Assembly (NCBI GenBank): GCA_030141605.1
Contig: JAQGDQ010001620.1
Location: forward strand, 1 to 25,000
Direction: 5' to 3'
Length of the DNA: 25,000 nucleotides
Source: Tubiluchus corallicola
Taxonomy: Eukaryota; Priapulida; Priapulimorpha; Priapulimorphida; Tubiluchidae
Part shown: piece after piece, positions 1-9,856 of the stretch
Position numbering within the stretch: position 1 is the stretch's first letter
Layout of the letters: every line of letters starts with the position of its first letter
Notes under the pieces: model-generated
What the model was told of the DNA's origin: nothing
The model's input: the letters and a program-made list of their open reading frames with translations, nothing else
Database searches by the model: none
Made by a program: the position numbers and the translations under genes

Positions 1-1046
1 AAAAGTGTGCGTTCCCCATCATCCAGTAAACAGATGAGGCCACTTTTTGTTTACTAAAATGTTTGATGAAGAAGAATTCAAGTAAAATAAATCAGCAATC
101 TTCACGTTTTTAAGCAAGGATAATGTGTAACAACCCAACAATAATGTCACTTGGATTTTGATTTTACTATAAACCTGGTGACGTAAGCATGAGGCAAATC
201 AGCCATATTCTGGTAAGTTATTTTCATTTTTTCCTTTTTATTTTACACGCTAGGGGCGCTATTACTATGTTCATTATAGATTCGCTATTGTTTTCGAAAG
301 TACCACATTGTTCGATATTATTATTATTATTTGCTATTTCTGTACCTCATTAGCATAGGTTACGTATCACTCTGGAACAAACTAGGGCTAATTATTTAAC
401 TAGGCCGAATTGTAATAAACTTCATTATTTGTTTTCCTTGCCTGGAATTTGTCTAGCAAATGACAATTGCTGCCATGAAAGTGCAAAATTCTTCCCAACA
501 ATTTCTTATTAGTAAACACGTAAAGTTGTCTACTAACAAACTAAAATGATGCGACTGATTTAAACAAACAAACAACAACAGAAGGAATTAAAAACTACGG
601 ATATTTCTCCGCCATATTGCTAGCATAAATCAGGCGTACGTTGGTGAAATTACTCCTCCCATTATTGGATTGCTTTGAAACGGTTACCACATTTTAAACT
701 AGCTGCAAAATTACAGACAATATGGGGTAGAAAACAGCGCGGAGAAAATCTGGCTACCACGCTATACATGCGAGATGGTAATAAATGTCCTCAATTATGA
801 AAACAGTTTGGCTTCTGAAACTACTAGTGAAGCCATCGGTTTAACACGCTCGGTAGGAGATATTTACTACGTTTACTTTAACGTTTGAATTATCAACATG
901 AGGGCTGAGAATTGTAGGCGTTTTAGCTGCAGGATTTAGAATCGTAAAAGTCAGATTTTGCGTAATACTGTCATGAAATACCAGAATCCCGCAGCCCACA
1001 CCACACGGGTATTATTATAATGGTGTATTGATCTTAACGAGTGCTT

Positions 1047-1275
1047 CTAGTAGTTAGTGGTAGAGGTAGTAATAGCGGTAGTAGTAGTAGTAGTGATAGT
1101 GGTAGAGATAGTGGTAGTTGTAGTGGTAGTGGTTGTTGTAGTGGTAATGGCAGTGGTAGTGGTAGTGGTAGTGGTAATGGTAGTGGTAGTGGTAGTGGTA
1201 GTAGTAGTAGTAGTAGTGGTAGTGGTAGTGGTAATGGCAGTGGCGGTGGTAGTGGTAGTAGTAGTAGTAGTGGAT
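1047..1275 (+). repeat. (GTA/GTG)n trinucleotide tract in left arm
   Basis: An imperfect GTR trinucleotide tract of about 230 bp. Its counterpart in the other arm is the (CAC/TAC)n tract at 4608-4872, which is longer and has a different order of variants, so this tract has changed since the arms separated. Open reading frames of Ser/Gly or Val here come only from the repeat. Confidence 0.95.
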
Positions 1276-1293
1276 AGATCTTCCTATCTATCC

Positions 1294-1296
<3 letters not shown>

Positions 1297-1389
<93 letters not shown>

Positions 1390-1390
1390 C

Positions 1391-1446
<56 letters not shown>

Positions 1447-1490
1447 GTCTCTTTCTCCCTATCTATCTCTCTCTCTCTCTCGCTCTCTCG
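1297..1490 (+). repeat. (TC)n dinucleotide tract in left arm
   Basis: A nearly pure polypyrimidine (TC)n run of about 190 bp with a few interruptions (TGTC, CCC, TATC). The other arm carries the complementary (GA)n at 4433-4586, which is shorter. Long homopurine/homopyrimidine tracts of this kind can form triplex (H-DNA); that is inference only. Confidence 0.95.
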
Positions 1491-2047
1491 TAACACAAAT
1501 TGCACACTCAGCAAACCAAGCACGCCCCGATTGTCTAACTTAAGTAAAAATTGTGCTATTTCTGCGTTGGTCAGAGTTACAGATTTCAGCTCGTGGCATG
1601 CATCAGTTACTGAGTAGTCAGTACTGGCATGCATCAGTTACTGAGCAGTCAGTTACTGGCATGCACATCCAATGTATTAACCCGATTAAACGCTCGTTGA
1701 TAGACTAATGTCAAGAGCTTTTTCAACCAGCCTTTCATTGCCATTAATGGAGATTGCAATCAGATAAACAATAGGTTTTGGCTGGAAGCCGCGTGGGTAA
1801 TTGGAAAACAAGAAACTGACATTTGACAGTGTATTGTACAGTTAGTTTTACTTCAATAATATTGGACGTTTATTAGTGTGACAAGAATGTCAGTGACAAT
1901 AACGATAAAAGTGTCAACTTTTTTAGCTTAGAAAGTGAAAATAAATTTTTAATAGAGAAATTTACTCGTGATTCGAGAAATAGAGGTAAATTTTCTATAA
2001 GCAGTAGGTTTCTATATACATTATTTCTATAAATACAATATTTATTT

Positions 2048-2238
2048 GATGCTTTTGTGAAAATGCGCGATAGTGCTTCAACCTGGTGGTAAAGACGATA
2101 GCATCTGAGTGTTTCTTCATAAAAAGTGTATAGTCGTCGTGTCAAAGTATAAAGTGTATTATAGTTATGCTTATATTCACGAGTTTAATAATTTAGCGTT
2201 TCCGATAAATGTGAGAAATAATGCATCATGTGGAAAAG
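2048..2238 (+). repeat. Block u, inverted copy at 6293-6482
   Basis: A unique-looking segment of about 190 bp that reappears in reverse complement at 6293-6482 with very few differences. Here it directly follows the inner end of arm A. In the right copy it lies outside the minisatellite, on the far side from A'. The minus-strand frame is open across it; one difference between the copies, in a threonine codon, is silent. That alone does not make it a gene, and I recognise no protein. Confidence 0.85.
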
Positions 2239-2377
2239 TTGGTGTAATAAAAAGTGGTTTTTCAATATAAAAGTAAAAAGCTGGTGTAATAAAAAGTGGT
2301 ACTTCAGTAAAAGTAAAAAGCTGGTGTAATAAAAAAGTGGTTCTTCACTAATAGTAAAAAGCTGGTGTAATAAAAAA
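2239..2377 (+). repeat. Block T, ~41-bp minisatellite, three units
   Basis: Three tandem units of 40-41 bp with the core CTGGTGTAATAAAAA followed by GTGGTTCTTC-like and AGTAAAAAG parts. They match, in reverse complement, the last three of nine units at 5933-6292. The array stops abruptly at about 2377, where single-copy sequence begins. Confidence 0.9.
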
Positions 2378-2822
2378 GATTCAATCAAATTCGTAAAAGG
2401 ACGATTTTTTTAAGTTTTAGAATTGAATCTAGAAAGCGCCAAAAACAAAACTATAGCAGCCTTGAAGAGCAGTGAATATTGTACAGCAAAAACTTTTACT
2501 AGTCAACAAAAGTTGCCAAACTGCTTTAAAATAAAAGTCAGTAAATTTTTCTAATATAAAATCTTTAGCACAAATGCTGCCCGTGCAGCATTACACAGCA
2601 TTGTAGCATTTACAGTTACGCGTCATTCGATTCAACTGAAAATAATTAACAATAATTCATTGTTAAGGGATGCAGTATCCATGTAATTTGTTGACCTATC
2701 CAAAATTGTAAAAAAAGAATCATAATATCAAATTACCAAAATGGAAAGCAAGAACTAAGACGAAGCGAAGTCTGCGCAATGCAATTCAAATTATTTCTAA
2801 ATTTTTAACGATTTTTTTCTAG
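2378..2822 (+). other. Single-copy sequence, intron upstream of the acyltransferase exon
   Basis: No gene is visible here. The stretch is AT-rich and ends in a polypyrimidine tract plus AG (ATTTTTTTCTAG, ending 2822), the acceptor of the exon at 2823. A small perfect hairpin lies near 2573-2592 (AATGCTGC, 4-nt loop, GCAGCATT). Confidence 0.5.
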
Positions 2823-2977
2823 CATTTGGTGTCTCCATCTTGAGCTATGCTGATGAAGTGCGCATTGGTGTCAGAGTTGATACATCCATCATGGATAATC
2901 CTGAGATCTTATGCGAGAAATTCCTAGAACATTTTCACAATCTGCAGAACGAAATCAACGCGAATACAGAACGATAA
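2823..2977 (+). CDS. Terminal exon of a WS/DGAT-like O-acyltransferase (WSD C-terminal domain)
   Basis: The exon begins after a strong 3' splice site (T-rich tract then CTAG) in phase 1. It gives two bases of a split codon, then 50 complete codons and a TAA stop at 2975-2977. The residues include FGVSILSYADEVRIGV and, further on, VDTSIMDNPEIL, then a helical Lys/Glu-rich end. The pattern of SYAD, a short hydrophobic strand, a VD pair, a few residues and then NPE/DPE is the typical end of the WSD C-terminal domain (DUF1298) of wax ester synthase/diacylglycerol acyltransferases. These membrane-associated enzymes transfer acyl groups from acyl-CoA to fatty alcohols or diacylglycerol. The catalytic HHxxxDG motif lies in the N-terminal half and is not in the window. 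The preceding exon must lie before position 1, so the intron exceeds 2.8 kb. The exon sits between the two arms of the large inverted repeat. Family assignment is from pattern recognition; a retained pseudo-exon cannot be excluded. Confidence 0.7.
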
Positions 2978-3095
2978 CAAATTGATTCTGTGTTGCTGGA
3001 ATCATCGGCAATATTCGTATTTTCCTAAATATATAAAGTTTCTTCTAAAATGTAAGTGATTGAGTTGAAATGCTTCAACAATAAATAAAGCTATA
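2978..3095 (+). promoter_or_regulatory. 3' UTR with two overlapping AATAAA poly(A) signals
   Basis: About 100 bp downstream of the TAA stop, AATAAA occurs at 3080-3085 and again, overlapping, at 3084-3089. T-rich sequence follows. The spacing suits a short 3' UTR for the acyltransferase transcript and supports the exon as a true terminal exon. Confidence 0.6.
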
Positions 3096-3230
3096 GAATT
3101 TTTTATATAACTAAGTTTCATTTTGTTTTCATTGTTTGATTTGCTGGGCAAATTATAAAAAAGCGATGAGTTAGCTGCTCTTTCTGTTAAACAAACTTAG
3201 CAAATATATACGCGCTACTCGATATAAAAA

Positions 3231-3808
3231 CATGTTATCACCAGTCACATCATCACATCACATCACATGTTATCACCAATCACATCATCACATCACATCA
3301 CATGTTATCACCAATCACATCATCACGTCACATCACATGTTATCACCAGTCACATCATCACGTCACATCACATGTTATCACCAGTCACATCATCACGTCA
3401 CATCACATGTTATCACCAATCACATCATCACATCACATCACATGTTATCACCAATCACATCATCACATCACATCACATCACCAATCACATCATCACATCA
3501 CATCACATGTTATCACCAATCACATCATCACATCACATTACATGTTATCACCAATCACATCATCACATCGCATGTTATCACCAATCACATCATCACATCA
3601 CATTTTATCACCAGTCACATCATCACGTCATATCATCACGTCACATCACATGTTATCACCAATCACATCATCATATCACATGTTATCACCAATCACATCA
3701 TCACATCACATCACACGTTATCACCAATCACATCACATCACATCACATGTTATCACCAATCACATCATCACGTCACATCACATGTTATCACCAATCATCA
3801 TCACATCC
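3231..3808 (+). repeat. 35-bp minisatellite (~16 units)
   Basis: The unit is 35 bp: CATGTTATCACCARTC followed by degenerate ACATC/ACRTC pentamers. Variants CAGTC/CAATC and CACATC/CACGTC are interspersed, and several units are shortened or extended by whole pentamers. Open frames rich in His, Ser and Thr cross the array in all three plus frames because 35 is not a multiple of 3; they are not genes. It lies downstream of the acyltransferase poly(A) signal and inside the spacer of the large inverted repeat. Confidence 0.95.
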
Positions 3809-4432
3809 TAAGAATGCGCAAAGATAACAACATACAAGAGATTGTCCACAAAAACTTTAAAAAACGTATATAGAAATATTGCTTATTTATAGAAATAATG
3901 TATATAGAAACCTACTGCTTATAGAAAATTTACCTCTATTTCTCGAATCACGAGTAAATTTCTCTATTAAAAATTTATTTTCACTTTCTAAGCTAAAAAA
4001 GTTGACACTTTTATCGTTATTGTCACTGACATTCTTGTCACACTAATAAACGTCCAATATTATTGAAGTAAAACTAACTGTACAATACACTGTCAAATGT
4101 CAGTTTCTTGTTTTCCAATTACCCACGCGGCTTCCAGCCAAAACCTATTGTTTATCTGATTGCAATCTCCATTAATGGCAATGAAAGGCTGGTTGAAAAA
4201 GCTCTTGACATTAGTCTATCAACGAGCGTTTAATCGGGTTAATACATTGGATGTGCATGCCAGTAACTGACTGCTCAGTAACTGATGCATGCCAGTACTG
4301 ACTACTCAGTAACTGATGCATGCCACGAGCTGAAATCTGTAACTCTGACCAACGCAGAAATAGCACAATTTTTACTTAAGTTAGACAATCGGGGCGTGCT
4401 TGGTTTGCTGAGTGTGCAATTTGTGTTACGAG

Positions 4433-4468
4433 AGAGCGAGAGAGAGAGAGAGAGATAGATAGGGAGAA

Positions 4469-4531
<63 letters not shown>

Positions 4532-4532
4532 G

Positions 4533-4586
<54 letters not shown>
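4433..4586 (+). repeat. (GA)n tract in right arm
   Basis: Complement of the (TC)n at 1297-1490. It is shorter, ends in a short G run (GGGGGGG near 4587), and is otherwise nearly pure. Confidence 0.95.
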
Positions 4587-4592
<6 letters not shown>

Positions 4593-4607
4593 ATAGATAG
4601 GAAGATC

Positions 4608-4872
4608 TATCCACTACTACTACTACTACTACCACCGCCACTGCCATTACCACTACCACTACCACTACTACTACTACTACCACTACCACTACCACTACCA
4701 CTACCACTACCACTACCACTACCACTACCACTGCCATTACCACTACAACTACCACTGCCACTACTACTACTACTACCGCTACTACCACTACCACTACCAC
4801 TACAACTATCACTATCTCTACCACTACCACTACTACTACTACTACCGCTATTACTACCTCTACCACTAACTA
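4608..4872 (+). repeat. (TAC/CAC)n tract in right arm
   Basis: Complement of the (GTA/GTG)n at 1047-1275, and about 35 bp longer, with extra CAC/TAC alternation. Long poly-Val and Ser/Gly minus-strand frames here are products of the repeat. Confidence 0.95.
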
Positions 4873-5932
4873 CTAGAAGCACTCGTTAAGATCAATAGAC
4901 CATTATAATAATACCCGTGTGGTGTGGGCTGCGGGATTCTGGTATTTCATGACAGTATTACGCAAAATCTGACTTTTACGATTCTAAATCCTCCAGCTAA
5001 AACGCCTACAATTCGCAACCCTCATGTTGATAATTTAAACGTTAAAGTAAACGTAGTAAATATCTCCTACCGAGCGTGTTAAACCGATGGCTTCACTAGT
5101 AGTATCAGAAGCCAAACTGTTTTCATAATTCAGGACATTTATTACCATCTCGCATGTATAGCGTGGTAGCCAGATTTTCTCCGCGCTGTTTTCTACCCCA
5201 TATTGTCTGTAATTTTGCAGCTAGTTAAAAATGTGGTAACCGTTTCAAAGCACTCCAATAATGGGAGGAGTAATTTCACCAACGTACGCCTGATTTATGC
5301 TAGCAATATGGCGGAGAAATCTCCGTAGTTTTTAATTCCTTCTGTTGTTGTTTGTTTGTTTAAATCAGTCGCATCATTTTAGTTTGTTAGTAGACAACTT
5401 TACGTGTTTACTAATAAGAAATTGTTGGGAAGAATTTTGCACTTTCATGGCAGCAATTGTCATTTGCTAGACAAATTCCAGGCAAGGAAAACAAATAATG
5501 AAGCTTATTACAATTCGGCCTAGTTAAATAATTAGCCCTAGTTTGTTCCAGAGTGATACGTAACCTATGCTAATGAGGTACAGAAATAGCAAAAAATTAT
5601 AATATCGAACAATGTGTTACTTTCGAAAACAATAGCGAATCTATAATGAACATAGTAATAGCGCCCCTAGCGTGTAAAATAAAAAGGAAAAAATGAAAAT
5701 AACTTACCAGAATATGGCTGATTTGCCTCATGCTTACGTCACCAGGTTTATAGTAAAATCAAAATCCAAGTGACATTATTGTTGGGTTGTTACACATTAT
5801 CCTTGCTTATAAACGTGCAGATTACTGATTTATTTTTCTTGAATTCTTCTTCATCAAACAGTTTAGTAAACAAAAAGTGGCCTACACTAGGCCTACAATC
5901 TGTTTACTGGATGATGGGGAACGCACACTTTT

Positions 5933-6292
5933 ACTGAAGAACCATTTTTTTATTACACCAGTTTTTTACTTTTACTGAAGAACCACTTTTTTGTTACACC
6001 AGCTTTTTACTTTTACTGAAGAACCACTTTTTTGTAACACCAGCTTTTTACTTTTAGTGAAAAACCACTTTTTTGTTACACCAGCTTTTTACTTTTACTG
6101 AAGAACCACTTTTTATTACGCCAGCTTTTTACTTTTACTGAAGAACCACTTTTTTATTACACCAGCTTTTTACTTTTAGTGAAGAACCACTTTTTTATTA
6201 CACCAGCTTTTTACTTTTACTGAAGTACCACTTTTTATTACACCAGCTTTTTACTTTTATATTGAAAAACCACTTTTTATTACACCAACTTT
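5933..6292 (-). repeat. Block T', ~41-bp minisatellite, nine units
   Basis: Nine units of 38-43 bp in the orientation opposite to block T at 2239-2377, with the core TTACACCAGCTTTTTACTTT. The last three units match the three of the left copy in their private variants, including a unit with TATATTGAAAAACC. The array is therefore the parent or sibling of the shortened left array. It directly joins the outer end of arm A'. Confidence 0.93.
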
Positions 6293-6482
6293 TTCACATG
6301 ATGCATTATTTCTCACATTTATCGGAAACACTAAATTATTATGCTGGTGATAAGCATAACTATAATACACTTTATACTTTGACCCGACGACTATACACTT
6401 TTTATGAAGAAACACTCAGATGCTATCGTCTTTACCACCAGGTTGAAGCACTATCGCGCATTTTCACAAAAGCATCAAATAA
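6293..6482 (-). repeat. Block u', inverted copy of 2048-2238
   Basis: Reverse complement of block u. Homology ends at about 6482 (CATCAAATAA), where the left copy runs on into arm A and the right copy runs into unrelated sequence with a C10 run. A plus-strand open frame of about 90 codons crosses T' and u' (6262-6543). It resembles no protein I know. Confidence 0.85.
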
Positions 6483-6924
6483 GAAATTATGCACTATGCA
6501 CCCCCCCCCCATTTATACACAATATTTAAGACTAAACTCTTAAACTTCACTATTCATTTTTTCGTAGAGACAGTTTAGTTATATCACATTGAATTTACAC
6601 ATCTGATGTATAGACTAACGGTGAAACTTTCTCTATGACTTCATTCACACATTCATAGAGAACAAGCGAACATAAACTCAATGAAGAAGTGTTGTGAATA
6701 TAAGATTTCATTCTGCAGTTGCAGTCACAATTTTGTGAAGTTCACGATTACAGAACTTCTCGGTAGAACCGTTTTAACCATATCATCTGAACCTCCAACC
6801 ATATTTGCTCAGACTTACTAAACGAACAGAAGATTATGATATCTTCTAAAATGATGAACTATCATCTGCTATTTTTCCATAATAGCCTTTCATTTACTTC
6901 ACATTTTTTGCAATTTGAAGCTTT
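6483..6924. other. AT-rich spacer, no gene seen
   Basis: Single-copy-looking sequence between the large inverted repeat and the 85-bp satellite. It holds a C10 homopolymer near 6501. A 62-codon frame from 6836 runs into the satellite and has no recognisable features. Confidence 0.4.
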
Positions 6925-8114
6925 AAAGATCGCGGATAAATGCAGCTGTGCTTTAAACGTGAAGGTGTTCGCACGAACGAAGAACTCGAACACGAAACTC
7001 CGTCGCATTAAAGATCGCTGCTAAATGCAGCTGTGCTTTAAACGTGAAGGTGTTCACAGAAACGAAGAACTCGAACACGAAACTCCGTCACATTAAAGAT
7101 CGCTGATAAATGCAGCTGTGCTTTAATCATGAAGGTGTTCACAGAAACGAAGAACTCGAACACGAAACTCCGTCACATTAAAGATCGCTGCTAAATGCAG
7201 CTGTGCTTTAATCATGAAGGTTTTCACACGAACGAAGAATTCGAACACGAAACTCCGTCACATTAAAGATCGCTGCTAAATGCAGCTGTGCTTCAATCAT
7301 GAAGGTTTTCACAGAAACGAAGAACTCGAACACGAAACTCCGTCACATTAAAGATCGCTGCTAAATGCAGCTGTGCTTTAATCGTGAAGGTTTTCACACG
7401 AACGAAGAATTCGAACACGAAACTCCGTCACATTAAAGATCGCTGCTAAATGCAGCTGTGCTTCAATCATGAAGGTTTTCACAGAAACGAAGAACTCGAA
7501 CACGAAACTCCGTCACATTAAAGATCGCTGCTAAATGCAGCTGTGCTTCAATCATGAAGGTTTTCACAGAAACAAAGAATCCGAACACGAAACTCCATCG
7601 CATTAAAGATCGCTACTAAATGCAGCTGTGCTTTAATCATGAAGGTGTTCACAGAAACGAAGAACTCGAACACGAAACTCCATCGCATTAAAGATCGCTA
7701 CTAAATGCAGCTGTGCATTAATCATGAAGGTGTTCACAGAAACGAAGAACTCGAACACGAAACTCCATCGCATTAAAGATCGCTGCTAAATGCAGCTGTG
7801 CTTTAATCATGAAGGTGTTCACAGAAACGAACAACTCGAACACGAAACTCCATTGCATTAAAGATCGCTACTAAATGCAGCTGCGCTTTAATCATGAAGG
7901 TGTTCACAGAAACGAACAACTCGAACACGAAACTCCATCGCATTAAAGATCGCTACTAAATGCAGCTGTGCTTTAATCATGAAGATGTTCACATAAACAA
8001 AGAACTCGAACACGAAACTCCATCGCATTAAAGATCGCTGATAAATGCAGCTGCGCTTTAATCATGAAGGTGTTCACAGGAACGAAGAACTCGAACACGA
8101 AGCTCCGTTGCATT
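6925..8114 (+). repeat. 85-bp satellite, 14 tandem units
   Basis: Fourteen units begin with AAAGATCGC at 6925 and every 85 bp up to 8030. There are no indels, so the total is exactly 14 x 85 bp. Each unit holds TGCAGCTGTGC and the pair GTGTTC...GAACAC, a 6-bp inverted repeat about 17 nt apart. Units fall into regional types: units 2-7 end in CCGTCACATT, units 8-13 mostly in CCATCGCATT. Units 4-5 and 6-7 are almost identical 170-bp pairs. The lack of length change contrasts with the other arrays in the window. Confidence 0.97.
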
Positions 8115-8430
8115 TTATCTAATAACTTACGCACATTATATCCAATCACAACTCAGAAAACTCTACTTTTTCACAGGTGAGCTTGGACAGTGTGAACATG
8201 GATAATTGACTTCAATTCCATGTACCTGAAACATAAAATATAATCTTAAATTTTTTGCAAAAATGCGCAGCACAAAAGTTTCTCCCGCGTCCCAAATAGA
8301 GACTTCCCTTCCAGTTGAATAGCTTTAGTCAGGATACGATTATTCCAGTTAAGCATCTTGGGCACCTTAGTCTTGACCAAGAATGTTGCTTTACCAAGGA
8401 GCTTTGAGCTCGAAATCCATTGTTGTAACT
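8115..8430. other. Spacer, no gene seen
   Basis: Single-copy-looking AT-rich sequence between the 85-bp satellite and the foldback element. I see no ORF of note and no repeat. Confidence 0.4.
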
Positions 8431-9451
8431 TAAGTTAGTGAACGAGGATTAGTATAACAATCTAATATTCTGCTAGTATAACAGTTGCTATAGATGAGTT
8501 TTAGGAAAATAATTAGGAAAATTTTATTTCAAACTAAGCGTAAAAACGTATCTGCAAACAGACAATTATATCCTGTCTTTTGAAATTAATCTTTTAGTGC
8601 TTTTCGTTCCTTCTCAGTGCACCATTGATTAGCAGTGGGCGGGGGGGAGTGGGGCAATGGACAGAGTCTTGTGTTATGAGCATTCTTTAGCTTTTAGGTC
8701 TTATTATCTGATCCATACATAGATAAGCGTGCATCCCCGAAATGCCTTCTGCCCTTGTGTTGTGAAGACACTACTTACCCTCCTCTGCCACTTGCTTTTC
8801 TTTTGCTATCCTTCTTACAAATTGAAGATTTCCGTTTCCTGTTCGACCATAAGGATTAAAAAGTACGGATCACATCAAAATCAAAACAGAACGATATCAT
8901 AGTTAATACAGATCATATCCCTAGTTTGTTTACTTACGGTTTTGGCTTCTGTGTGTTGTACTGTCCACAAAAGTCCCATTTAAAAACACTGAATTATTTG
9001 CATAAAGCCACATCCTTCATGTTACTCTGTTTCAACTAATATTAGGGTTGCCTAGACAACAGTTACTAAGACAACTTTTGTTGAATGCGTCACTCCTGAC
9101 GATGATGATGCAACATGTCGTTGTCATGTTACAGTTGCTAAGGGATCCATATCTATGTGTGGATCAGATAATAAGACCTAAAACTAAAGAATGCTCGTAA
9201 CACAAGAGTCTGTCCATTGCCCCCCCCCCCCCCGTTGCTAATCAATGGTGCACTGAGAAGGAACGAAAATCACTAAAAGATTAACCTCACAAGACAGGAT
9301 ATAATTGACTGTTTGCAGATACGTTTTTACTGACGCTTAGTTTGAAATAAAATTTTTCCTAATTATTTTCCTAAAACTCATTCATAGCAATAGCTATACT
9401 AGCAGAAGAAGAAACTGCATTGCAATTAAATCCGCGTTCACTAACTTTATT
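8431..9451. mobile_element. Foldback-type element with ~300-bp terminal inverted repeats
   Basis: Left arm 8431-8728 begins TTAGTGAACGAGGATTA. Right arm 9149-9451 is its diverged inverse, ending near TCCGCGTTCACTAAC. Shared landmarks are a G-run/C-run, AATGGACAGA/TCTGTCCATT, GTGCACTGAGAAGGAACG and its complement, and ACGTATCTGCAAACAG. The arms differ by substitutions and small indels, so this is older than the 2-kb repeat. The 420-bp centre (8729-9148) encodes nothing I can recognise. Long arms with a non-coding centre fit a foldback or MITE-like DNA element. I could not define a target-site duplication. Confidence 0.65.
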
Positions 9452-9472
9452 ATAGAAGATTCCGAAGTTTAA

Positions 9473-9853
9473 ACACTTATAGAAAAACGTTCTGGCAAAG
9501 ACTCATCACGACTACTCTCAAAATTTGCTCCAGAGTTGCCAAAACGAACAGAAAACACAGGAATTTGGAAGTCATATCTGTGTGATTTAAGCAACAATGA
9601 CAAAGGCAACCTTTCGGTCAAACCTTTGAGTACAGAGCTGACCAAAATCCAATCACCTTTGAAATGACGAAAACACAGTAAAGTCACTTTTGTTCACTTT
9701 AGTAAAGCTGCTGTTTTGAACACTTTGAAAGAGGTAAACTTAACAGTGGAGCTGACAAAATGTAAAAAAATATTTACGACACAGTTGTCGGTGATCTTTG
9801 AGGATTTTCTGATGAAATTCAGAAAGGCGTTTCCTTTGCAAAAATCCCAGTGA
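9473..9853 (+). pseudogene. Possible decayed coding sequence, unknown product
   Basis: One plus frame is open from 9473 to 9664 (64 codons), has a TGA at 9665-9667, and continues open for 61 codons to a TGA at 9851-9853. The residues are mixed and not low-complexity, for example GIWKSYLCDLSNNDKGN and IFEDFLMKFRKAFPLQK. There is no ATG near the 5' end, no clear splice site and no family I recognise. It lies between the foldback element and a LINE 3' end, so it could be a transposon relic. In AT-rich DNA a frame this open can also arise by chance. Confidence 0.2.
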
Positions 9854-9856
9854 TCT

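Larger units (their letters stand above)
1..2043 (+). repeat. Left arm (A) of a large inverted repeat
   Basis: This segment reappears as its reverse complement at 3874-5932. The match is near-perfect apart from small indels, scattered substitutions and length changes in the simple-repeat tracts. It contains two landmark tracts in fixed order, (GTA/GTG)n then (TC)n, followed by a short duplicated motif around GGCATGCATCAG (about 1596-1665). I recognise no coding sequence in it. The long open frames here are translations of the simple repeats. The arm may continue left of the window: the first four bases match the end of the 41-bp minisatellite that flanks the other copy at 5933. High arm similarity means a recent duplication, ongoing gene conversion, or an assembly artefact. 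Confidence 0.95.
3874..5932 (-). repeat. Right arm (A') of the large inverted repeat
   Basis: This is the reverse complement of 1-2043, including the tracts in mirrored order: duplicated GGCATGCATCAG motif, (GA)n, then (CAC/TAC)n. Its inner end abuts the single-copy spacer at about 3874. Its outer end is followed by the 41-bp minisatellite T'. Visible differences from the left arm include small indels near 5325, 5590-5600 and 5880-5895 (a CCTACACTAGGCCTACAATC-type insertion) and changed tract lengths. Confidence 0.95.

Noticed and set aside
1041-1634. Long Ser/Gly, Val and Arg/Glu open frames on both strands
   Set aside because: They are translations of the (GTR)n and (TC)n tracts. The minus-strand frame also has about 50 mixed residues (around SVTLTNAEIAQFLLKLDNRG), but these match no family I know and lead straight into the repeat.
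3232-3873. His/Ser/Thr-rich open frames of 169-213 codons
   Set aside because: The 35-bp minisatellite is open in all three plus frames, with the same peptide motif in each. This is repeat structure, not coding.
6262-6543. 93-codon frame with TRRLYTFYEETLRCYRLYHQ
   Set aside because: Present in both inverted copies (blocks u/u'), so its openness was copied once, not kept independently. No recognisable protein and no splice or start context.
6925-8114. CRISPR-like array
   Set aside because: The units are contiguous 85-bp repeats with no unique spacers, in a eukaryotic context.
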